From Roseobacter sp. (GTDB taxonomy: Bacteria > Pseudomonadota > Alphaproteobacteria > Rhodobacterales > Rhodobacteraceae): a stretch of 64,000 nucleotides of DNA. The notes under the pieces are model-generated. The model did not search any database. It was not told where the DNA came from and saw nothing but the letters and a program-made list of their open reading frames with translations. Below, piece after piece: positions 34,201-49,200 of the stretch; position 1 is the first letter of the stretch, and each line of letters opens with the position of its first letter. A program made the position numbers and the translations under genes. The DNA is taken from assembly GCA_002731875.1 (NCBI GenBank), contig PCCY01000007.1:86637-150636 (forward strand), written 5' to 3'.

Positions 34201-37200
34201 GCCTCCGACCCGGGCTTTGACTGGACAACGGTGGTTGTACCCGACGAGGCCGTATCGGGGGCAGGGGTAACCTTTAGCTACGGTCCTGCTGAGGCGCGGC
34301 TGACGGCGCAATTCAACGCCGACGCCGACCGCAAGCAGGTGTACGGAGCGGTCACCTTCAGCGCCTTCGATTTTGTAGCAGCCAATGCGACCTTTAGCCT
34401 GGCCCAGGACATTGTCGATGTTGACGTGAACAGTGATCAATCGTTCGATCTGGCGACAGATATGGATAACGCGACGCTGACGCGAATTGGGCTTGGCATT
34501 GTCGGAACCGGAGCCGATCCGGGCCTGACGATTGGTATCCGCGATGGGCCTGGCTTTACGGTCGCCAGCGCTGATCTGCTGTTCGCCAGCATCACGTCAT
34601 CCAATCCGGGCGTTGATACACGCGGCTACTATGGGCTGAAGGCGAACATTGATACAGCCACGCTGGTTAATGTACCGGGTATCGAAGCGACGCTGAACAA
34701 TGCCAGGCTGGAGATGAACTCCGCTGCCAACAAAGGCAGTCCCGCCCGCCTTGCTGTCCTAGACTGGGCCAGCGCTGTTAACTTCAATTCGACCGAATGG
34801 TCAGCCGCCGTCGCTATCAACGCAGACACATACGACGTGTTCTCGGCTACCAATAGCTATCAGGCACCTGCACCCACCAATGTGACCGTCCTTGATGTTT
34901 CTCGGGACGGGATTGCGCTTTACGGTGATGCGACAGTTCGCGTCAACGACTTCATTCATATCCGTGGTGAAGCGACCCTGGTTTCTGAACAGAACGTCGT
35001 GGCGCGGACCTTGACTGACAATGCCACCTTCAACACCTCAGTTCTGAAGCTGGGTCTTGCCAATGTGGTGGTGTTCGCCGGAACAAGCGCCCCCGGCTAT
35101 CTGTACGATGCGACGACGGGGCGTGCGACTGCGGTCGATCCGAATTCCAATGCCACCGGGATCGCACTGACCGTGGACAGCTTGGGCTTGCTGATGGTCA
35201 AGGAGGCCCCGACTACCACAACGACAGCGCCGCTTCGGTCCTGGTATGCGATCAAAGCGACCGGAACTGCGGCGTTGATCGGCGTCGACAGACTGGTATT
35301 GCGCGGCACCTTGAACGTCGCGGTGAACGGTACCGGAACAGGTACAACGCCATACGGAACCCTGAATTTCAGCGATACCGCCGTTTGGAACGTGACGGTT
35401 GGCGGAAACACTCCTGTGACCTTCGATGACCTTACACAGTCAGTGGTTGATGTGCGCGGGTCCGTGGTTCTGGGTGTTTCGGAATACGTCTTTGTCTCGG
35501 GTGAATTTGCCTTCCGCAAGGGGGATGCCTTGGTTGACGTGATCCTGGCTGACGGACAGGTTCGGCAGACGAGCCTGCTGACGGTCGGAGCCCGCAACCT
35601 GAATATCTTCGTGGGTACCGGCTATGACCTAAACAAGAGCTTTGCGAACCAGACCGACCTGGTCGGATTGAAGATCTCTGATGGCTTCATGGGACTGGCG
35701 ATCATGCAAGCGATAGATCCTACTACCGGAGCCCCATATGCCGCAGGCACCCCGAATGCAGCGTCATACACCGCGTTGAGTGCCGGGGGCAACGTCGCCT
35801 TGGTGGGGGTCGACGGCCTGACCTTAGCGGCCTATGATTTCGAGGTGCTCTATAATTCCGCGTCCGCTGGCCGCGCGATCAATTTTGCAGCGAATGGCAA
35901 CGCTAGCAATCTCGTTGTGCCGACCAATGCTCGGGCAAACGACGATGTCACACTTTCGATGTCAGAAGAAATACTCAACGTAACCGGGTTCGCTGTAATT
36001 TCTGTTGATCAGTATGTGTTTCTCTCTGGCAATGTAACCTTCTCCAAAGGCTTGGTTATCCCCGCGGCCGCAAACCCCACCGGCAAGAATTTTGCTGTGA
36101 CGCAGATCAGCGGCCGTAACATCAATGCGTTTGTCGGTGCGGGTGGACCGTATTTTGAACTGGATATTCTGGGGCAGACCTCTGCTGCACCGGTGAATGC
36201 CGGGGCTGCCGTCGGAGTAGCGGTCGAAGGCCTTGGCTTTGATCTTGCGCTGTTGTCGCAAGTCGACGAAGTTACTGTCGGGACGAATACGAGCTATGTC
36301 GCCACCCTCAACGGTGACCGCTACACCGCCCTTTACGCCGAAGTCGCCGGGGTGAACCTGGTGGGTGTAGGCGGGGTCGCGCTATCGACGAGCAACGTCA
36401 AGATCAAGGTCAACCAAGGGCGTTCCGGTACCGCAACTGGTCCGCAAACCGTGTTGCCTGCGGCGTTCGATTTTACCGAGGTTACTGGTCTGTCTCCCGG
36501 GACCCCGACCTCAGAAAGTGTTTTCCTTACGATTTTCAAAGACCAGGGTTTCAAAGACACCGTTATCGGGTTCGAAGCGATCGGGACCACAGCCGGGACA
36601 GGGGTCTCGCTTTTGGTAAATCTGTCCGACAGAACCCCAACCAGCATCGCAAACGCAGATTTCGCCCTTCAAGCCGACATAACGTTCGAGCGTACAACGC
36701 TCCGTTCCGGCCAGATCGCCACCAGAATTTCAGCCACTAATGTCACTGCCTCCTTTGGCACCATCAACTTTGCAGCAACCGGGAACGCGGTGATACTGAT
36801 TACCGCCGCCGGGATTTCCGCAAATATCGACGTGACGCTTTCAGCGGTCTCATTCACCGATGGCAAAAATACCTTTGCGTTGGATTCGCCGACCTTCAGG
36901 CTCGAGATCAACACGGCAACGACAAGCGTGAACCAGGAATTCAAGGTTGCGACTTATACCGATAGCACCGGTACCATGCGGACCACGCGCACCCTTAGCC
37001 TGCCTGCCGGGAAATTCGTGAGGATCACCGGCGAAAATTTGGGTCTCAAGATTGATCTGGGCAACACCACCGGAACCATTGGCAGCAGCGACCAGCCCGA
37101 GATCGAATTTGGCGGCACTATTTCCCTCGCCCAGATCACCGATACATCCGACCCGCTAAATCCGAAGAAACGCACAATCTTTGCCTTTACCGGTGTTTTC

Positions 37201-40200
37201 GGCACCTATCGTGACACTGCCACCAACGATGTATTCAGTCTGAAGGATGGCAAGGGCGTCATCATCTATTATGATGATGGCACGACCGCGACGCAAAACG
37301 GATTGGCCGGGCAGATCGAAGTGACGGCCCAAGGCGGATCAGGTGATTTTGCCGCGGAGGCGACAGGTGTCTTGCGGATCAACACCACCACCCGCACAAA
37401 TATCGATCAATCGGTAAGCATCGGTGACGCCGTGTACCGTCTGACCTTTGGCGCGGGCCAGGGCGATTTTGTGCAACTGGGCATTGTTGATGTAACGCTG
37501 ACATACGACCCGTATCTGACCATTACCGGCTCGGTTAACACGCTCAACCTTGATGATTCCTCGCTGGCCAACTTCAAGTCCGCGGGTGCCACAAGCGGTA
37601 TCGTCGGTCGCAACATCAGTATTTTCCTTGGTGACAAAGGGGCCGACCTTGAAAGCGCCGCGGACGATGTCGGGCTACTGATTACCAACACCCAACTGGT
37701 GGTTCTGGAGTTTGTGGCAAGCGGCTTGCGTACCTTTGCCATCTACGCAAAGGGCGACGCTTCGGTCGTTGGCATCGACGGCTTGCGGATAACCGGTTCC
37801 GTCGAGGTGTGGATCAACAATTCCGGCAGGATCATTGCACAAACAACGGTCAGCGATATTCCCCGACTGAATCCGGAGGAAACCCTTACGCCGCTTCAGG
37901 TCAAGTTCGCATCGGGTGCGATGGAACAGGTGTTTGGCACCGTATTGATCGGGATAGGGGCGAACGCTGGCAAGGATGTCGTGACGATCAATTCAAAAGA
38001 CGTGACTTTCACGCGCACGCCTTTGGGTGTGATCGAAGTCTTTGCCCCCGATACCGATATCCGTGTGACCCCTGAAGGTAATGCAAGCCGAGCTATGGGA
38101 TTTGGCGGCGCGGCACGGTTCAGCTTTGGCGGCGGCAACGGGTTCCAGCTGTCGGATATCCGTCTGACGACCTATACCATCAACGGGCAGACCGGGACGG
38201 TAAACAACACCAGCCTGCGTGGGTTGGTCAAGCTGACCGCGGATCTAGCAGCGCCGCTGCAAGACCAGATCGTGCGTCTGGACCAGCTTGAATACATCGA
38301 TGTCATATTCAACAATAACAACTATCTGTCATCAGAGGCATATCCGAACGGGATCGTTGACAGTTCCATCACAGATGTTGAACAGGAATTCTTGATCAGG
38401 GCGACGCAAGACAACGTAACCTACAAGATCGAGGTTTCGGGTGCCGCTACCCGCGTGGAGGGAACTGCAAAGCCAACCTTCCGCTACCAGATCCTTTCCA
38501 AGCCCGCTGAGATCAATTCGACCAGCCCGATTACCTACGAGGTCGAGTTCCTCGCAAATTCCTGGAAAGACAGCGCGAACCAGCTTGGGGCGCGGGAAAT
38601 CGAAAGGTTCCGGGTGTTGCGTAATCTGACGACCGGATTTGGCGAAGCTGAATTCAACCTCGCACGGCTCGCCGCAGCCGCCGCGCCGTTGGTTGATCTG
38701 GCCAAGCCGTTCTCGGGTGCAACGGTTGACGCTTCGTTGTTGAATGCCAGCGGCTTTATCGACGTGACGTTCCGTACCGTGGTCGGGCAAACGCTGAATG
38801 TGAATACGATCAACGGCAATGAAATACGCATCATGCAGACCGGCGGGGCCGCGAACGTAGGTAGTATAACGTCGGTCGAACGCATTTCGGCAAGCACGTG
38901 GCGTTATTACATCGCGCCAAGAACACCCGCACCGGTGGTGGGGGCGTCGACCGCGCCAGCGCCATCCGGGCCAGCAGCAAACACCCGGTCCAACGCAGCC
39001 TTTGGTGTCGGCGATGTCACGGTTCAGTTCCTTGCCGGCACATGGTCGTATCAGAACACCGACAATCAAACCGTTCTATTTGGTGCCGATCATGGCCTAG
39101 CCGTCACCGACCAGACCAACACGACCAACGTCGATACCCTGACGGCGGTCTATTCTTCGGTCTTCACAGTAGCCAATATTCCCGAAAGCCAGACAACCGG
39201 ACCTTCGTTCAATATCGGTCCGGTGAAGATTGAATCGCCTTCTATCGGGCTTGACAAGCTGGCGTTCAAAGACAACCGTTTGGTGCTGACGATCGCATTG
39301 GGCGCAGACCGTGCCGCTTTGGTATTTGGCGGTGCTTCGCAAGGTACATCCGGGTCAGGCCAGACCAACACGGGCGGAACAAGCGTCGTTATCAGCGGGC
39401 TTCTGGTCAAGTTCGACATGAGCGTGGACGTTCTGGCTGCTGTGTCGGGTGGCGACCCCGAAATCGGCTTTACCGGAAAGTGGGAGGTCACGGCTGACAG
39501 CCTGATCGGCACTATCCCGGATGTGATGACGTTCGAGGCGGTTGCGATCAAGATCGGCTATGACCCCGATTACGACGCACCCAAGGATTTCACCAATACG
39601 CTTGCGGGTGCCGGACAGAAGCTTGTCCAGATCGAGAGTGTAAAAGTCACCTTCCCGCGCTTCAACCTGACGGGTGAAATCAACCCTGTCGCCGGCAAGC
39701 CCGGGTTGATCGTCTACGAAAACGGTTTCGCGATTGGCGAGGCTCAGCTGATCTACGGAGGCTTGGTAGCTTCGGGCCAAAGTGCGGCAACCCGGACTGA
39801 TGGCCAGGGTGGGCCGATCACGTTCGGTAGCCTTCTGGAATTTGACGATCTTCGCATCGGGGTTACAAACTTTAGCGTGGTATTTGGCCAGTCCGTCAAT
39901 TTCAACGGCACGATATTTATCGCGTCCGGCGGTGCAAAATTTGCGCCGGGCAAACCGATTTCCGCTGATATCCGCGACCGTCAGGGGCCAGAGCCGGGCG
40001 ACCGCGCCGGGAATCCTCAGACCGAGGCTATCCGCCTGGGGCTGACATTCAGCAACGGCGTGGTTGACGGGTTTATTTGGCGCATGGATACCTTCCGGAT
40101 CACGCTTGGGCCGAACCTTGTGTTGACCGGTGTTGACCTGAACCTCGATACCGGTGCCGCCAACGACGAAGAGCTGATCAGCTTTGCCGCGATCGGAGCT

Positions 40201-43200
40201 GAACTTACCGTAGGTTCGATCACGTTGATTGGTGAGGCGCGGCAGTTCGCGTTCCTGGGTGACGGCACATTTGTCACGAAGCGTGGGTTTGGCGTGTTCA
40301 TCGGGGTGGGGTCGGCGACAGGTGCATCGTTCAAGTGGCCGGCCTGGTTGCCGATCCGCATCACCGAAATCGGCGTCCAGTGGGCCGATATCCAGAAAGC
40401 GCCTGAAAAGTTCGTTCTGACGCTGTCGGCGACGGTGACCGGGTTGCAGGGCAATCCTGGTCTGAAATTCGAAGGCACGATCAAGGGAATCCGGATCGAC
40501 GTGGGTCTTCTGCTTGACGGCAAGAACCCGATTATCGGTATCGAAGCGCTCGGGGTGTCGGTCTCGGGGAATCTGTTTGGCGGGCGGATCGAAGGCACGC
40601 TTATCGGCGGCATCATCAATATAGACGCCAACGGTGCCGAGATCGGAACGCTGGATACATCAACCGCGGTTGCGGATCGGGTGTTCTTTATCGGAGTTGA
40701 AGCCGGGTATGCCTTCGCCGGGCTGTCGGGCTTCACCATCCGCTTCGCGATAAGCGAACTTGGCCCGCTCGGGGTTCTGGTGACCGCGCAGATTCCCGGC
40801 GGTATCCTGCTTGAACCCAACACCGGCCTGACGATCAACAACTTTACCGGCGGCGTCGATTTCTTTACGTCGCTCCCCGACATCACCACGCCGGCGGAAC
40901 TGACAGGCCCGGCCTTCCAGCTGCCTGCCAATGTCAGTGTCGATGGCTGGCTGGATATGGTGCGCGGTCAGGTCTTGACGCAATACCGGACCATTAAAGC
41001 GAACCCATCACAAAGCGGTTTCGCGGCAGCCTTCAAGGCACCGATGGTCATTACCGGCAGTGCGAAACTGTATTCGATCTACACATCGGAGCTTACATTC
41101 AACGGTCAGGTTACCATCAAGATTTCAACGGATGGCAAGATCCTTGTCATAGGGCAGTTGAACTTTGCCGCCGATAACCTTTCGCTTTCGGCGAGGCTGT
41201 ACGCCAATCTAAGCAAGATCGCATCGGGCGAGGCCACTATTTTGTTCTTGGCCAAAGTCCCGGATCAGGTTGATATCATCACCATCGAAGGCAACCTGCG
41301 TTTTGGCTTCCAGACACTGTTTGGGGATGATGTTGCCGTCGCGATTGTTCAGGACCGCGCGGCGAACCCGACACAGGAACTGGCGGGACCGGGCAGCGGC
41401 ACCGAAATCGGAGCATCGGCTTTCAATAACGGCGGGTATATCGACGTTACGCTTGAAGACCTCGGTACCACCAACGCCGCGCTCGTGTTGTCGGCTGATA
41501 CGGTTCTGGACCTTGCGCCGGAATTGGTGATCAAGACGGCAGGGGTGTCGTTGGATAACACACTTGCGCCGGTTCACTTAGGGGGCACAACCTACCGGTT
41601 CTGGGTCATCGGCAAAGCATCAGGCCCGATCACCTATGAATACGTTCAAGAGGGCTGGTCATATCTGAACCAGCAAACTGGTGAAACGACCTTTAGCAGC
41701 ATCCTGAACACTGACGATACGCCCAAAACCGGGACCGCCCCGTTGGTCAACGGCCCGTGGATCGACATTCGGTTCATTCCCGAGATCAACGGTGAACTTA
41801 CCGCCGCCAACATGCAGTCAATTGCCGCCGGTGGCGCACCCTTTGTCTTGCGGAACCAGAACAATCAAGTGATCGCGCTTAAAACCACCGGGACACGGGA
41901 TGCACAGCGTGTCATCACGGGCAAGGACGTCATCCGCTATTTCCTCGCCGATACCAGCCTGCCGTTGGGTACCTATACCGTCACGTTCATCGGAAATTCC
42001 TGGAACAGGGCTGGCCTTGCGAATGTTGCGACCGCCTCTGAAAGCTTCGAGATCGTGAGCCCGACCGTATCACTTGGCGGTGTCTTTGATACGACGCCCT
42101 CCGGGTATTCCGCCAACGTCAATATTTTGAACGCGGGTGCAAAAGAGTTGATCATGTCGTTCCGCGCGCCGTCTGGCAACGGTCTGGATTACGCGACGAT
42201 CCTGGATACGGCACCTGAATTTACCTTGGCACGTGTGGGCGGCGCTAACATCACCGTCGCAGCGGCACCTGTACCTGTGCGGCTTGTCATCGCCGCGGAC
42301 GGCAGTGCCACCTATGTGCCTGTGGTGGCCCCAACGGGTATTGCACTAGCTGACTATCTGACCCGCGAAGGGATCACCCAGTTCAAATACGCCCTGTCCG
42401 GGTTCGACTTTGAACCCGGCGTATATGCACTGACCTTTGGGGATGACGCATTCCGCGATGCCGCTGGCAACCGGTCGCTTGCTACAAGCCCCATCCAGAT
42501 TGTCGTTGAAGGGGCCACGGCCGTTCTGGTCAACCCGGGTCAGGGCGCGTCCATTGATGTGAACCGTTTTGGAGCACGCAGCTATATCGATGTCACTTTC
42601 CCAAGCGTGCCTGCTGGGTTTACCGCCTACGATGCGGGCTCCATTACCGACGCCGGCGCAGAGTTTACCCTGTCGGGTGCAGGTATCGGCACAATCGAAA
42701 TAGACAACGCACAAGCGCCGGTTCTGATAACCGGTGGAGCATCGCCAACCTATCGCTATTGGCTGACAGGCGATTTCGCTGACGCCGCTGCTGCGGGCAG
42801 TGTGACGATCACTCCTATCGACGGCGCATGGTCCTATGTGAAATCCTCCGGCATCATTACCGTCACCGGGACGGTGATTGATGGGGTGCTGCTCATCGGT
42901 GAGGTTGATGCGGTTACAGGAACCCCGAATCCGCTGACACTGACCGGTATCTATGGTGCAATACCCGCTGGATATTCCATCGACATCGCGTCAATTCTGG
43001 ATAGCGGTGCCGAATTCGAGGTCTTGGCACCCGCCAACGCTGGCTATACTGCGACGTTGGATACAGCGAACGGGCCGGTGCGCCAGGATGACGGCACCGG
43101 CAGTACCAGCGCGGTCCAGTATCGGTATTCGATCCTGTTGGCCGGGACGTCGAATGTATCTGAAACAGTGACCCTGAAGTTCAATGCGGACCAGATATCT

Positions 43201-46200
43201 TACACCAAGAACGTGACGCCCGCCTTGACGATTGCCGGGGTGAACGGCGGCGTTCTGGGGTCTCATGATAACGATGTCAGCTATGTCGATATTCTGATTA
43301 AGCCTGCTGCCGGTGATACCTTTGCGAATTTCGCGGCGACTGGGGACGTGGGCAAGCTATCTCTTACCGTAAATGGCCAACAAGGGCCTGCGGTGACGTC
43401 GCTGCTGAATATGGGTAACGGGGTCACGCGTATCTTCCTCCAAGGCAACGCCTTGGTCGGTGACGCTGTATTGACCATCGCGGAACAGGCATTCGGCAGC
43501 ACAGGGGCGCAAAACCGAGCCCTGACGCTTGGCTTCAGGTTGGCCGGCGCTCAGGGTGTTGTCATCAACCCTGGTCCTGACGGTAGTATCGGTATCGGTA
43601 CGATCAACGGTCGGGGCTATGTCGATCTCAGCTTTGAACGGCCCTTGAAGGGGCTTCGCGTCGGATCGATCACCGACCTCGCTCCTGAATTTGAGTTCAG
43701 GGGCTCCAACGTACAGATCGCGTTCGACGATACGCAGGCACCTGAATGGCTCAACCCTGACGATCCGACCGTTGACCCCGACACAATCACCGAAAACTAC
43801 CGTTTCCGCTACTGGACCAAGGGCACCTTTACCTCTGGGACCACCATAGAGCGGATAGCGAGCTTTGAAGGTGAAGCCACGGTATTGCTAAGTGACGGGA
43901 CACCGGCCACCACCGCCGGCGTCGTCGGCTTTGATGCCAGGAAGCTTGACACGTCCTGGATAGACGTACGCTTTACCCCGACGTGGGGCGATCAGATCGA
44001 CTTTGCCACCCTGGGTGACGAAATCACCGTGACCGGGGCGACCTTGTCCGGCGAGGCCATGCGGATCGGTGATGGCCTGACGGTGCGTTACTTCCTGACC
44101 GGTGCAGTTGGCGCAGGCCGGGTGACTGTACAGGTTCTGGCAGATACGTTCGGATCCGGGTCCAACGCGGGCGAAGCGGCCGACTATGGGTTTGATGTGC
44201 TGCGACTCTCTGCTGCGCTGGCCGATCCGGTGTCCGGCGGGGTGATTGGCAAGACCGAGCTCAACAACCGTGGCTATATTGACGTGAGCTTCGTCAAGCC
44301 GTCGTATGCGTTTGCTATCGACGTGGCATCGGTTACCGATCTGGCCCCAGAAGTTGTGTTCAGCGCCATCGGCGGCACAATAAAGGCAGACGACACTCAA
44401 GCCCCGGTTTATTTAGGTATGGTTGGCGACGCGGCGGTCTTCCGGATTTGGTATAGCGGCGATTTTAAAGGCAGCGCCGTCGCCGGGAATGTCACTGTCG
44501 AATTTATCGGCGGCAGCTTCAATTGGCTCGATGCCAGTGGCAATACCATTGATGCAGTCGCGCCAACCAACAGCGTTCAGCTACAGGTGAAATCGGACGG
44601 CGCGGCGACCCCTGCTTATTTCATTACCTTGCAACTGGGGACCAGCGGACTGCTTGATACCGTTTCGATCCAGAATGGATCATTCACCGTCACGCGCGTG
44701 GACGGAACAAGCCTGACCGTTACCAGCAACACAGCCCGCGCACCCCCGGGCCAAATCGAATTGGCAATTTCCGCACCTTCCGGTTCAGACCCGATCGCTG
44801 CGGGAGAATTTGTAACCCTTAGCTATAATGCGTCAGCGTGGAAATACGGCGCTGCTGCAATCGAGACCCAACAGACCCAGACACTCAGTATCACGACGAG
44901 CCTCACCAGTGGGTATATTGATGTAAAATTCGCAACACTTGGCCTTGTGTCGGCCGATCCGTCCTTTGCGCTGGACATCTCGACACTGACCGGAGACGAG
45001 ATCAGCCTTGGCGGAGCAGGGGCGTCGGTGAACGTTTTGAATGTTGCGCCTACTGATTTGGGCAACGGCACTTTCCGCTATTACACCCAAGGCGCTTATG
45101 TGAAGGGCGATGTCCTGATCACCTTCAAAGAGGCCAGTTGGTCAGATCAGGCAGGCAATACCGGCGGGCAAAGCGTCCAAAGCTTCAAGGTCATCGACCG
45201 GGTAGAGAGCACCCTGACACCTGTAACGTCGGCCCCGTCCAGCTCGCGGATCTTCTTCATCGAAATTGCAGGCGGCATCCGGTACAACGTACCCGGAATT
45301 GCCGAACCGATGTTGGAACAGCGCGGCAAGGCCCGCTTGACCTTTGGCACCTATGCCGACCCGGACCGGGGCGATGTCTTCCGGTTCACACTGAAATTTT
45401 CGGGCACAGCCAAGGTTTACAAACTGGGCAATGTCGGTTCCATCGCGGGTTCGTTCGTGCTGGAAGACGGCGGCGATACCGGGCGTCCCGAATTCTGGGG
45501 CGTGGCGGCTGTTCAAACCAATTTCGGCGCGCTCGCGGCGGTCGGGCTCCATATCAACGGCAGCGCCCTTCTACAGATCAACCTGTCAAGTCAGACGCGC
45601 ACCGAAAGCATCGCGCTTGAAGGTCTGCCCGGCGACAAGCTGGGTACCACCATCGCAGCGGGCGACGTTGCTGCTTTGGGGTTGGATAGCACCAAGGCCC
45701 TGTTTGAAGAAAACGCCGTCAATCAAGCCATTCGTGCCGAGTTTGCCGCGCGCAGCGTGACACTGGCCCAAGACGCAACCATCGCTGTCACCCAGAAGCT
45801 AAACAATTTCACACAGTGGCGTATCACCAGCGGTGGAAAAACCTACTTTGCTGAACTGAGCGATGGCAAAGTAACCCTGTCTTCTGAAACGCGTACATAC
45901 GTCTTGCCAGCCGGGTCTTTTGCGTTCGAGGTGACCGGATCGGTCAAATTGACAGTACCCGGCGAAAATCCGGACACCGATGCTCTCGCTGAGATGAGCG
46001 GCGGATTCTACATCTCGATCACCAAGGATCGTGCAGAGGTATTCGCGATTGCCAGTGTAGTCGTCGGACCTGCCAGCGCGCCGGTCATCGAGGGACGAGC
46101 ACAGGGTCTGTTCATCGTCAACTATAGCGGCACCAACAACGGCGTCGCAGGCAGCCTGTCATTGGAACGCAAGATCGGATCACCCGCCGCCGAAGGTGCC

Positions 46201-49200
46201 CAGGATGACGGTGGCGACAGCTTTGCCGGGATCGCAGCGAATGTCTTCAAGCTCGACGTTACCATATCGCTCCAGTTCAACACCACCTTGGCTGAACAAA
46301 GATTCACAGTACCTTCCTCGTTCCTCGAGCTGTTGCCGCCAGATGCATCCGCAAATGTGGTCATCACCGCGGGGGTCCCGTCGCCAGGAGACCCGACTGC
46401 GGCGCCGTCGGCCCCGTCGGTGTATTTCCTCGCCTTCCTCAAAGGGTCTGTCACTCTGTTTGACGCCGTGACGTTGAATGGGTCGCTTACACTGGCTGTT
46501 TCGGTCACGCCGATCTATTCGGCCGCTGACGCCAACGGGGACCAGACATTGCTTAGAACGGTGAGCGAAGTTCGGCTGACCGGGGTCGTCAACGGAAAGA
46601 TTGATTATGTCGGAGTGGTTCGAGGCGATCTGGATCTGCTGTTCTCAACGACGGTCGAAGCTGACGGTACCGTTACAGAACTGGGATTGGTCGGGCGTGC
46701 CAAGCTGAGCCTGGTCGGCGGTCTGACTATACCCAACGTCCAACTTGACGGCGGCGCGACGCTGAGCCTGGAAATCAATACGTTTGACAATCCGCGCAGT
46801 CTTCGGACTTTCCTTGACGCTGCCGAATTCGCCAAAGCCGAAAATGGCGCGAACCTGCATTACACCGATCCGCAATACGAAAGCGATGGAACGACTCCGA
46901 TCCGTGACGGTGCCAACTATTTCGGCGCCATCAATCTGAACCCCGGTCTGACCCTGTACATCGAAGCCGACATGTCGATTTCCAACGTCGTCAGCCTAAG
47001 GGGTGTTTTCGAGCTAAAGATCGTCAAGCTTTCCTCGGGGCTGCTTATCAGTGCGGAACTGAACGTTCAGGCATCGCTGGTCGGCATTTTGGATAACCTG
47101 ACCCTAGAAGGTAAGGTGGTCATCTCCGAAGGCGGTATGGTCATTTACGGCAGAATAGCGATTGATGCAGGAATGAACGGGGTGCTGGAGTTCAAGGGCA
47201 GCGCTGTATTTGAGCTGAACACGTTCTCTGCGACCCAGACCATTACCGTGGGCGGCACGAACAGGTCGGTTGCGTCCGGTGTGATGCTGACCATTCAGGG
47301 CAGTGTCGAATTCATCGGGTTTGCCACGGCCTCTGGCAAGACCACCATCGCGATACTCAGCGACAGTACCGTAATCAGCTTTGATATCGTCTTTGGCTTG
47401 GGAGGGTTGAACGCCCGTGCTGCCGGTGCCGCGGGTCTTTACTATACCGGCAACCGTGTTACCGGCATCGCGTTGGCGCTGTACGTATCAATCGACGCCA
47501 ACGTCGCCCGGATCATCGACATTTCCGCCAGCGGCAAGCTTACATTGAACACGACCAACAGCGTGCAGCGAATTGGCAGCTTCACCCTCGCGGCCCGCAG
47601 CTTTACCTTGGCGTTGAACGGTGATGTGCAATTCCTGAAGACGATCAAGTTCAACACGGCCTTCAATGTCATCATCATTGCCGACAGCTGGGAAGTGAAC
47701 TTCCGCGCAAGCATCAACTTCTTTGGTATCGCCACACTCGGGGCTGATGGCGTGTTCCGCAGCGATGGGACGTTCAACGTCAACTTGCGTGGCGGCGTCT
47801 TGCTGGGCAGCCGTGGTTTCGGCATGGAAGGGACGTTCAATTTCAACGTCTACTATGACTACGTCGGCCCCAACAATGTGTTGACCATAGGCTTCTCGGG
47901 CAATGCTTCGGTCAAGCTCTATGGCTTGGGGATCAACTGGGGCGGCGCGTCAATCGGATTTAGCGCGAACATCCCGGTCGGTCAGGGCGGGCGCGTCCCG
48001 ATTAAGGTCAGCGCCTATGCAAGCATCAAGATCGTGTTTGTGCGTATCCGGCTGAACCTGAACTTCACGATCGGGTATCTTGAACTGCCCCAGCCGATCA
48101 AATTGGCCGAAAAGCGGGGTTCCGACCTCGTGCTGAACATGGGCAACAGCGCTTCGAACGGTCTGTACAACAACAGCGATCGCGGAATCGGTGAAGGGGC
48201 CGACGACGAAACCTACTTTGTTGAACAGATTGCGCCCGGCACCATCAAGGTGATCTATTCGGGTCGCGAACAGATCTTTACCGGTGTCAGCCGCATTGTC
48301 GGATATGGTGGCGATGGCAATGACATGATCGTTGTGCGCGAAGGCGTCGATGCTGATTTGCTGTTTGACGGCGGCAACGGCACGGACATCATTGATTATC
48401 AGGGGTCCGGCAAGGCGATCATCAACAAGACCGACGGCGTGACCGACTTTGGCGATCAGATCACCATCGGGCGCTTTGCCGCGGCTGGGTCGGAGGTGTA
48501 CGGTGCCAACGTCACGCGGGCGCTCGGTACGGATGAAGCGGCAAGTCAGCTCGGTGACCGGATTACATCATTTAGCAACCAGCGCATTACCATCAACGCC
48601 ATGGGTGGCGATGACTTTATCCAGCAAGCAGGGGCTGGCGCAGCAACGATCTATGGCGGTAACGGTGCGGATATCATCTTTGGTGGGGCCAACGACGACA
48701 CTATCTTTGGCGGCAACGGCGTCGATGAAATTGACGGCGGTGCAGGTAACGACACGATCGACGGCGAAGCAGATGCAGACCTGATTTTCCGCGCGTTGAA
48801 TGCGGCGGGTATCCTGACTGTCAATGGTACCGGTTCAGCGGACACCCTATATGTGACGGGTTCTTCCAGGGCCGACACCGCCCGGCTGTCGAAAGGTTCG
48901 GTTGTCATCCGTAACGCCGACAACACCAGCGGTGCCACTGTCAAGGGCGGCGTCGGCACCGTGCAGATCCAACTGCTGGGCGGAAATGACACCGTTATCG
49001 TAGACGATATTTCCGGTCAGGGCGTGAACCGTCTGGTCATCGAAGATGATCTGGCCGTTGAAGGCCCGGGCTACGTGGGCACGTCGGCATCCCGCGAAGG
49101 CACGACGGACAGCAATGCCGATACCGTGATCATCAACGGCACTACGCTGAACGATATCTTCACCCTGTCGCAAGACACCGTCGACGCATCTGACCTGAAG

